Of a stretch of 50,525 nucleotides of DNA, positions 44,417 through 50,525 are shown in pieces. Origin of the DNA: DASRFR01 sp035651455 (lineage in GTDB: Bacteria > Acidobacteriota > Terriglobia > Terriglobales > Acidobacteriaceae); assembly GCA_035651455.1 (NCBI GenBank), contig DASRFR010000046.1:1-50525 (forward strand), written 5' to 3'. The notes beneath the pieces are model-generated. The model ran no database searches. It was given only the letters and a program-made list of their open reading frames with translations, and had not been told where the DNA came from. Each line of letters opens with the position of its first letter. The stretch's first letter is position 1. The translations under genes were made by a program, and so were the position numbers.

Positions 44417-45541
44417 TACTCGCCCTCGATGCGCTTGCTGTTCAGATCCCGTTCACCCGGATTGCCTACAAACCACTCACCATCCCGCAGTCCGGAGAGC
44501 ACTTAGATCTCGGACCCAGAAGATTTTCCCACGGTGACATAGCGCAGGCTCGCAACCTTGTTCTGGTCCAGCACGAAAACACCCTGCAACTGCCCACGTT
44601 CGACCACTGCCGAGCGCGGAATCCGCAGCGCTTGTTGTTTGCCACGAGAAAACTTGGCCCGGCCGAAAAGCCCGGAACGCAGCCTTTGTGTCTCGGGGCA
44701 AGTCGATCTTCACCAGGAAGGTGCGACTCACTGGGTCCGCGGCCGGAACGATCTCGACTACCCTGCCCTTCATTTCTGTGTTGCCCAGGGCGTCGATTGC
44801 AACCGACACCTGACCTCCTGGTCGTATGCACCACAAGTCACTCTCATTGACAGCCACTTCCAGTTGATAGCGACGCATGTCCTCGAGAGTGAATATCAGC
44901 ATGCCGGGTGACGCCAACGTCCCAGAATCGCCGTTCTTATGCGTAACGACGCCATTGAACGGAGCTCGAATACGGGCATAGTCCAGTGAGGTTGTAGCTT
45001 GGTTCAATGCTGCCCGCGCCTGGGCTTGGCCTGCTTGTGCAATGTCCCGACGTGCGAGAGTAGCTTGATAACGCGCATTTACTTCGTCGAATTCCTGGTG
45101 ACTCGTCACCTTCTCTTCGTAAAGATATCGGTAACGCTTCAACGTTGATTCCGCCAGGGCCAGATCGGAATTTGCCGCGACCAGCTGCTGCTGGGCGGCA
45201 AGCTCGGCTGCCGTGACGCGGTCTAGCGCGGCTCGCGGCTGCGAGTCGTCGATTACCGCGAGCACCTCGCCTCGGTAAACCCGATCTCCCTCGCGAACCC
45301 TGATTTCGACGATATTTCCCATCATCTGACTCGCGAGATCGCTGCTCTGCGCAGCGCGGACTGTTCCTACCGCCTCCAGCACATCGGCAATGTTGTCTTG
45401 TTTGACGGCGAGCACAGAAACATTTCGCACGCTTTCTGTGGATGGCACTTCTGCTTGCTGCTCAGTTGAGCAACCGCTGCCACCGAGCACGGCGGCTACT
45501 ACCAAACAGCCGAGTCTTACTCCTGTCTTGTTAGCATTCAT
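44416..45541 (-). pseudogene. RND adaptor protein (HlyD/AcrA-like lipoprotein), frameshifted
   Basis: The start at 45541 gives a lipoprotein signal (LGCLVVAAVLGGSGC). The lipoyl half (SQMMGNIVEIRVREGDRVYRG), a coiled-coil hairpin and the beta-barrel (RIRAPFNGVVTHKNGDSGTL) follow in frame to DLPRDTK near 44700. The continuation (LFGRAKFSRGKQQALRIPRSAVVERGQ, split here by reading frame) lies in another frame, which also carries an in-frame TAA at 44503-44505 before ending at 44416. So the membrane-proximal domain is lost. The farther in-frame ATG at 45649 has no signal-like leader. Confidence 0.85.
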
Positions 45542-45654
45542 GGCATCACCGAAAGCAAGATTCAAGTTCCGCTTCCCAATTTGATCGCGATAATCACTTC
45601 CTAAGGGCGCATCAAAGACGCAGAGTGCAGCTTCCTCCGACTGCAACACCTGCC

Positions 45655-46474
45655 TCAGGCGCGGATCGCAACCACCTCCAGATACTCCGCTGCAACTACA
45701 GTGAGTTCATCGCTTCCGCGATTGTGTTCAGACCACAACCGTTCGAGTTCGTCGCGCAACCTTTTCCCCGAATCTTCATCCAGCGAGGCGAATGCCCGAT
45801 TTGTCGGCCCATAATACTGACGGAAGAAGTCGACCACTTCAGCCGACGGGAAGGGGTAAGTGAGTTATAGTGACGCAGTGTCATCTTAAGGTCGGAAACC
45901 GCGTGGCCCAGCCTTTCGCGCACTACCGTTTCATCGCCCCACGACACCGGGGCTGGCATACCGGAAGGAGCGATGAACTTGGCGAACGTCTTGAACATTT
46001 GCCCTACGAATCCTTGGCGCGTCCAATTTCCCATGGCGGTAGTGCCTCCGGGGCTGCACACTCGCAGCAGTTCGCGCGCAACGAGTTCCGGCCGCGGAGC
46101 AAACATCGCTCCGACCAGGCTAGTTACGACGTCGAAGCTGGCGTCTTCAAACGGAAGCGCTTCGGCGTCGCCTTCTATAAAACGAGCGTTGAGCCCTTCC
46201 GCCTTGGCACGCGCCTGCGCGCGTTGTATCAGGTTCGGGGCGATGTCCACGCCGGTAACGTTCACTCCGTCCCGCGCTGCCCATAGCGCCACCTGACCCG
46301 AGCCGCAAGCACATCGAGCAGCTGGCATCCAGCGGGAATATCGAGTTGTTCGTAAAAAATGCGTGCGCCTTGCTCCATATAGCGCGAGAAGCGGTCGTAA
46401 TCGCCGGCCATCCAGGTCTCTTTCAGGCGTGTCTTCAGACCATCGATTTCTACTGCAGTCGTAGTCGTGCTCAT
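45655..46474 (-). pseudogene. Class I SAM-dependent methyltransferase with two frameshifts
   Basis: Three frames must be joined. The first starts at 46474 and ends near LDIPAGCQLLDV. The second carries the SAM-binding motif I (ACGSGQVALWAARDGVNVTGVDIAP) and motifs GDAEALPFEDASFDVV and LLRVCSPGGTTAMGNW, to SDLKMTLRHYN. The third has VVDFFRQYYGPTNRAFASLD and ends at 45655. The slips are near 46300 and 45850. All methyltransferase motifs (UbiE/COQ5-like) survive, so the gene was intact recently, or these are sequence errors. It follows the DUF6632 gene by 24 bases and precedes the HlyD gene. Confidence 0.85.
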
Positions 46475-46498
46475 GTTTCCTCCAGTGTCTTTAGGTTT

Positions 46499-46999
46499 TT
46501 ACTTTTTGCCTGCTGCAAGGGCAGTCGCTAGCGTGCCTCGTGGGGTCAGAAGCGCAAGGACGGCAGCGAGAACAAGCAGTGCCGGGACATCGCCCCAAAG
46601 GTGTGCAATTTGGTCCGAATTTGTCAGCGCCTGGACTGCCATGATCGCTACGTGTACAACGCTGGACCACACCGTGAACCAGATGAGGCTCAAGTGTGCG
46701 AGTGGATTGCGGCTCGCGATCAGCAGAAACACGCAAAGTGTTGCGTAAACCCCCAGGATCAGCTGCAGATAATGTGGCAGGTGATGCGACTGCCCGGCGT
46801 GCCAGGACCAGCGGGACGGCCAAACGTTAATGAGGGTGTAAATCCCAACGATGAAGGCCACACCCAGCACCCGCAACGCGACACGCAAGTACCTCGTGGG
46901 ATCGGATTCGGACACTCTTGTTATTGTTAAGGCCGGCGAATAGGACTGCGGCTCTCGGGATAATGCTTCCCCGATTGGTTTCCCTTGAATGACTTCCAT
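46499..46999 (-). CDS. DUF6632-like small membrane protein
   Basis: The 166-residue protein has a polar N-terminal 35 residues and four membrane helices (VLGVAFIVGIYTLINVWP, YLQLILGVYATLCVFLLIA, HLSLIWFTVWSSVVHVAIM, VPALLVLAAVLALLTP). The pattern, including the SRNPLAHLSLIWFTVWSS block, matches the DUF6632 family of unknown function. It is the only clearly intact gene of the leftward efflux locus and its promoter-proximal member, divergent from the AraC-type regulator. Such proteins often sit next to AraC-controlled reductase and methyltransferase genes. Confidence 0.8.
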   Translation of the reverse strand: MEVIQGKPIGEALSREPQSYSPALTITRVSESDPTRYLRVALRVLGVAFIVGIYTLINVWPSRWSWHAGQSHHLPHYLQLILGVYATLCVFLLIASRNPLAHLSLIWFTVWSSVVHVAIMAVQALTNSDQIAHLWGDVPALLVLAAVLALLTPRGTLATALAAGKK

Positions 47000-47186
47000 A
47001 TTTCATCCTCTAGTATGTTTGAAGTCTGAATCGACCAGCGATGCTCCGCTTCGTCTGCTGTTTCGATGAGCCATTGTGCGGCAAGATTCCGCGGGCACTT
47101 GTCCCCGAGTCCGGCTTTCTTGCTCACAACACAACTGCCGTAGGATGATTTGCTCGAGAGTCTGAAGGGGTTTGCCGGGAGCTTGT

Positions 47187-48220
47187 ATGGATGTGCTTTC
47201 CGAAGTGCTGAAGGTCGTGAAACTCCAAGGAGCGATGTTCTACAACGGAGAATTCTCCTCCCCGTGGAGTTTTTGTTCACCGGCTTCTGCCACGATGGCG
47301 CCCTATTTAGCGTCGGGTGCGAGACACGTTATCGTTTACCACTTACTCACGCAGGGACACGCGTCTGCCCGTCTGCTAGATGGCAACCGCATTGCTCTTG
47401 ATACCGGCGACATCGTGATCTTTCCCCACGGTGACGCGCACATCCTCGAAAACGGCCCAGCGACGAAGCCTGTGGACATCGCGAGGAAATAGAGCGTATT
47501 GTCGCCGAGGGATTGAAGCTGTCACGCATGGGTGGCGGCGGGGAAATGACCAAGTTTGTTTGTGGCTTTATGGCCTGTGAGCCACGACTCAGCCAGGTTT
47601 TTCTTAGCGGCCTACCTTCAGTATTCAAGGTCAGTATTCGCAACGATGCCTCGGGCAAATTACTGGAGAATTCAATACGGTTTTCGGTGAACGAGACCGA
47701 CGCATCCCGCGCTGGCGGGGAAGCAGTCTTGGCAAAACTATCGGAGGTGTTGTTTGTTGAAACACTGCGGATCTACATTGCGCACCTGCCACCTGAACAA
47801 ACCGGTTGGTTGGCCGGCGCCCGCGATTCGGAGGTTGGAAGGTCTTTGGCGCTGATGCACCGGAACCCAGCACAGCCGTGGACCATCGCTTCCTTGGCCA
47901 AAGAAGCAGGAGTATCACGATCGGTGCTTGCCGAGCGCTTCCGCCATTTCCTCAACGAGACTCCTATGGCCTACCTCACGCGCTGGCGACTGCAATTAGG
48001 AGCGGAGATGCTGGTCTCGATGAGCTACTCAGTGGCACAGATCGCATCGGAAGTAGGCTATGAGTCCGAAGCCGCATTCAACCGGGCATTCAAACGCGAG
48101 TTTGAAATTCCTCCCGCACGTTTCCGTAGCAAATCAAGATCGGCTCATGCGACTCGGTCTCCAGTAAGGCCCGTCAGAAATCAGCTGGTGGAGAGGACGA
48201 GTTTAAGGGCCGCGGACTAG
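47187..48220 (+). pseudogene. AraC-family regulator with cupin domain, frameshifted
   Basis: The first frame (ATG at 47187) encodes the cupin_6 sensor half: VVKLQGAMFYNGEFSSPWSF, then GHASARLLDGNRIALDTGDIVIFPHGDAHIL, to a stop near 47490. The rest lies in another frame that runs to 48220: RMGGGGEMTKFVCGFMACE, GRSLALMHRNPAQPWTIASL and the double helix-turn-helix SRSVLAERFRHFL ... VAQIASEVGYESEAAFNRAFK. A single-base slip between 47460 and 47515 would rejoin them. Both DNA-binding helices are complete. It is divergent from the DUF6632-methyltransferase-efflux genes and is the natural regulator of that locus. Confidence 0.85.
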
Positions 48221-48459
48221 AAAGCAATTTGCATTAAATGTATTGGCTGGGGATGCACGGCGCCGCCCTGGGGGCGAGCGAGAGAGTTTCCTTCTTGGCT
48301 CGCAACAGAGGGCACAAAATGCCGCGGTCATGCCGTATCAAATTACGGTATGGGGGGGTGATTGAATGAAACATGGCTGATCGGCGGTAAGTCAGACTGG
48401 TCTTTTCTCCGAATCTGAGCATCCTTGGGCATACAATTCGCACAGAGAATTTGAAATAA

Positions 48460-48957
48460 ATGTTGTCCAAATCTCCGAATAGCCGACTAACCGCCCATGA
48501 CAGGTCGAATGGTCGAATTGCTGCTCTGTCGATCGGTGAAGTCCGGTTGCAACAAGTGCGCGTGGTTCTCGCAACGGCGGAAGCAATATCGTCGTTTGAG
48601 GAGGCATTAGCGATTGATCGTGAAGTTGAAAACAAAGATAACGCGGCTGGGGACTTGAGCAATATCGGCGCTGCACTTTTTCAGATGGGAGACCTTAAAG
48701 GCGCGAGAGAGAGGTACATGGACGCGCTGGCGATCTTCCGCGCAACGGCGAACCCCGACGGTGAAGCCAATGCACTGGCCAACGGCGCAGAAGTATCGCA
48801 GGAATTGGGTGACCTCCCTCGGGCGCGGAGAGCGTACGAAGAGGCCGTGGGAATGTTTCGCAAAATCGGCGATAAGAGTTCCACCGCAAGGTTTATTGGC
48901 GACCTCCATTGCCCGGGTCCTTACGGAGCCTGCCGACAAGAAGAGAGTCTTGGATAG
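48460..48957 (+). pseudogene. TPR-repeat fragment
   Basis: Between 48571 and 48897 the frame encodes about two and a half tetratricopeptide repeats (AISSFEEALAIDREVENKDN, NIGAALFQMGDLKGARERY, EVSQELGDLPRARRAYEEAV). They are of the kind found at the C-terminus of large Acidobacteriota sensor kinases or winged-helix/TPR proteins. The first 37 codons and the last 20 do not resemble TPRs, and no partner domain is present. It is probably a fragment of a longer gene. Confidence 0.6.
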
Positions 48958-49068
48958 CGTCCGAGATCATCTTTTGCGCAGCTTCTGATTTTTTTGAATC
49001 GATAGGATTATATATATACTCCTATGAATAACCTGAAGGCGGTTAAAGGCTGGAACGAAAGGACTGTT

Positions 49069-49842
49069 ATGAAACTCACTGCTCGCACGATCCTTATTAG
49101 GGGTGGTTCTGCCGGAATCGGCCTTGCCTTCGCGCTCAAATTCGCCGAACTAGGCAATGAAGTCATCGTGACCGGTCGCCGGCAAAAAGTGCTGGACGAG
49201 GTGAAAGCCAAGCATCCGAACCTCCAGGCCATCCGGAGCGACGTGGCCGATCCCGCGCAAATCGCAGCGCTTGCAAAGAACATAAAGGACAACTATCCAA
49301 AGCTCGACGTACTGATGAACAACGCAGGCATCATGCTCCACAAAAACCTCAAGGTGCCTGCACCCGACCTCGATGGATTGATCGCTGAGGTTAACATCAA
49401 TGTTGCCGGCGTAATGCGGATGAGTTCCGCATTCATAGACCTTCTCACGGCCAACGAGGGCACCATCATCAACGTATCGTCTGGGCCTGCTTTCGTTACT
49501 TTGCCGTCTGCGCCGATCTACAGTGCGACGAAAGCAGCCGTCCATGTCTACACCCAGTCGCTCCGGTTCCAGTTGGAGGAGACTGGCGTCGAAGTGATCA
49601 AGCTCATGCCACCAGTAGTGAAGACAGATTTATCGGCAGAGATGTCAGAGGGAGACGGCGTAACTGTGATCACCACCCACGAGTTGGTGAAGCAGTCGTT
49701 CGCTTCCCTCAAGGCGGGCGCGCTCGAAATCCGCCCAGGACAGGCCAAACAGCTCGCGTTCATGCGCCGCTTCGCTCCCAATTTCATCAATAGGCAGCTC
49801 TGGAAGGCGTCGAAGAAATTAGTTCCGGTTGGAGTGAGATAA
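49069..49842 (+). CDS. Short-chain dehydrogenase/reductase (DltE-like)
   Basis: The 257-residue cytosolic oxidoreductase has an NAD(P)-binding glycine motif in the variant form IRGGSAGIG (the usual Thr is Arg). It also has the DVLMNNAGIM motif, Ser in IINVSSGPAF and the catalytic YSATK. TGRRQKVLDEVKAKHP after strand 2 suggests NADPH preference. The proximal ATG at 49069 with AAAGGA is preferred over that at 49024. An AT-rich TATATATATACT element lies upstream and may contain the promoter. The substrate is unknown. DltE-like members often follow regulator genes such as the broken AraC here. Confidence 0.92.
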   Translation: MKLTARTILIRGGSAGIGLAFALKFAELGNEVIVTGRRQKVLDEVKAKHPNLQAIRSDVADPAQIAALAKNIKDNYPKLDVLMNNAGIMLHKNLKVPAPDLDGLIAEVNINVAGVMRMSSAFIDLLTANEGTIINVSSGPAFVTLPSAPIYSATKAAVHVYTQSLRFQLEETGVEVIKLMPPVVKTDLSAEMSEGDGVTVITTHELVKQSFASLKAGALEIRPGQAKQLAFMRRFAPNFINRQLWKASKKLVPVGVR

Positions 49843-50188
49843 GGCAGCTTCCTGCCTCATAAAAAGAAAGCCAGAAGGGATGCGTTCCATGTTGTCTTAC
49901 AGAAGCTCACCGGCTATGTGCAAGATGGCCCATCGAAAATCCGCCAGCCGGTCCGACCGGGAGCGTGCAAAGCAACGGGTGGTTTTCAACCTGTCGTCCA
50001 AATCAAGTTTCCCCAGGCCGCCCGGCGATATCGAATGCGGCATTGTCCGGCCGGCCAAAACAGTGATGGGCGACTTCCTCGTCGATGCCGAAGCCCTGCT
50101 CGCTGCCCGTCTCGAGCGCGTATCACTGGACGATATTTCGCGCCAGGCCCAGCCCAACCCCTCCATCCACAACACGGAGCTTATCATC
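49843..50188. other. GC-rich leader with an open frame reaching into the next gene
   Basis: From the ATG at 49916 the frame used by the following gene is open without a stop, so an N-terminal extension of 91 residues is possible. It includes MGDFLVDAEALLAARLERVS from an ATG at 50066. The extension resembles nothing I know and could be a separate small regulator. Confidence 0.4.
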
Positions 50189-50525
50189 ATGGATGACGTC
50201 ATCATCATCGGCGGCAGCTTTGCCGGTCTCGGCGGCGCCCTGCAGCTCGGCCGTGCCCGCCGCAAGGTCACCGTTCTCGATACCGGCCTGCCGCGCAACC
50301 GCTTCGCTCGCCACTCGCATGGCCTGCTCGGCCACGATCACAAGCCGCCGCTGGAAATCCTGGCAGAGGCGCGGCAGCAGCTGACGCGCTATCCCACGAT
50401 CAGGCTGGTCAATGCCCGGGCCGACAGCATCTCCGGCGCCATCGACGATTTCTCCGTCCTCACTGGCGATGGCGAAAGCCTTGGGGCGCGCCGCCTGATC
50501 CTGAGCTATGGCGTCGCCGATCAGA
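50189..50525 (+). CDS. Thioredoxin-reductase-like FAD oxidoreductase, N-terminal part (3' end outside window)
   Basis: The frame encodes MDDVIIIGGSFAGLGGALQL, an FAD-binding Rossmann motif. RKVTVLDTGLPRNRFARHSH and GLLGHDHKPPLEILAEARQQL follow, typical of the small thioredoxin-reductase-like flavoproteins that lack the CxxC redox pair. The gene runs off the window after 112 codons. The high GC and proteobacterial-looking codon use contrast with the neighbouring genes, which hints at transfer or a chimeric join near 49.9 kb. A longer start at 50066 or 49916 cannot be excluded. Confidence 0.85.
   Translation, partial: MDDVIIIGGSFAGLGGALQLGRARRKVTVLDTGLPRNRFARHSHGLLGHDHKPPLEILAEARQQLTRYPTIRLVNARADSISGAIDDFSVLTGDGESLGARRLILSYGVADQ

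Overview
The window looks like a chromosome segment of a soil-type Acidobacteriota bacterium (Terriglobia, Koribacter/Sulfotelmatobacter-like). This is inferred from gene content: GloVer tandem-repeat and FG-GAP secreted proteins, DUF4410, DUF1801, DUF6632, a long ChrA with a doubled DUF1259 partner, and several lineage-typical small unknowns. No rRNA or intact tRNA is present.

Layout. 1-0.43 kb: the end of groEL and its terminator. 0.5-3.6 kb: a hydrolase remnant, an aldo/keto reductase, a DODA-type dioxygenase and a small monooxygenase-like gene. 3.6-8.4 kb (minus strand): a compact, overlapping five-gene chromate operon, chrB - pepE - ornithine cyclodeaminase-like - double DUF1259 - chrA, with a perfect 14-bp palindrome just before chrB. 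9.8-25.0 kb: a segment bounded by two direct copies of a tRNA 3' end (initiator-tRNA-like), probably attachment-site scars. Inside it a three-GAF sigma-54 activator is followed by inverted repeats and a GG-N10-GC promoter. Downstream come STAS, a split sigma-like gene, DUF4410, NDH-2, an HlyD/ABC exporter and a CrtI-like oxidoreductase, then a secreted sialidase-like protein and a zinc alcohol dehydrogenase. 25-29.6 kb: small unknown genes, hairpins and a broken LigD-type ligase. 29.6-32.8 kb: two secreted repeat proteins. 33-35 kb: two paralogous Cys-rich mini-proteins and a structured intergenic segment.

35.2-40.9 kb is the most unusual part: three tightly coupled plus-strand genes. They encode an LGFP-repeat protein, a 962-residue protein made of about 20 near-exact 29-residue helical repeats followed by a HELTH metallopeptidase-like domain, and a clan CD (gingipain/caspase-like) cysteine protease candidate. 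I recognise no described system with this arrangement.

41-48.2 kb is a decaying, AraC-linked efflux locus (aldo/keto reductase, NodT, RND, HlyD, methyltransferase, DUF6632). It has many frameshifts, two large truncations and an excisionase-like HTH remnant inside it. The window ends with a TPR fragment, a short-chain dehydrogenase and the start of a GC-rich thioredoxin-reductase-like gene.
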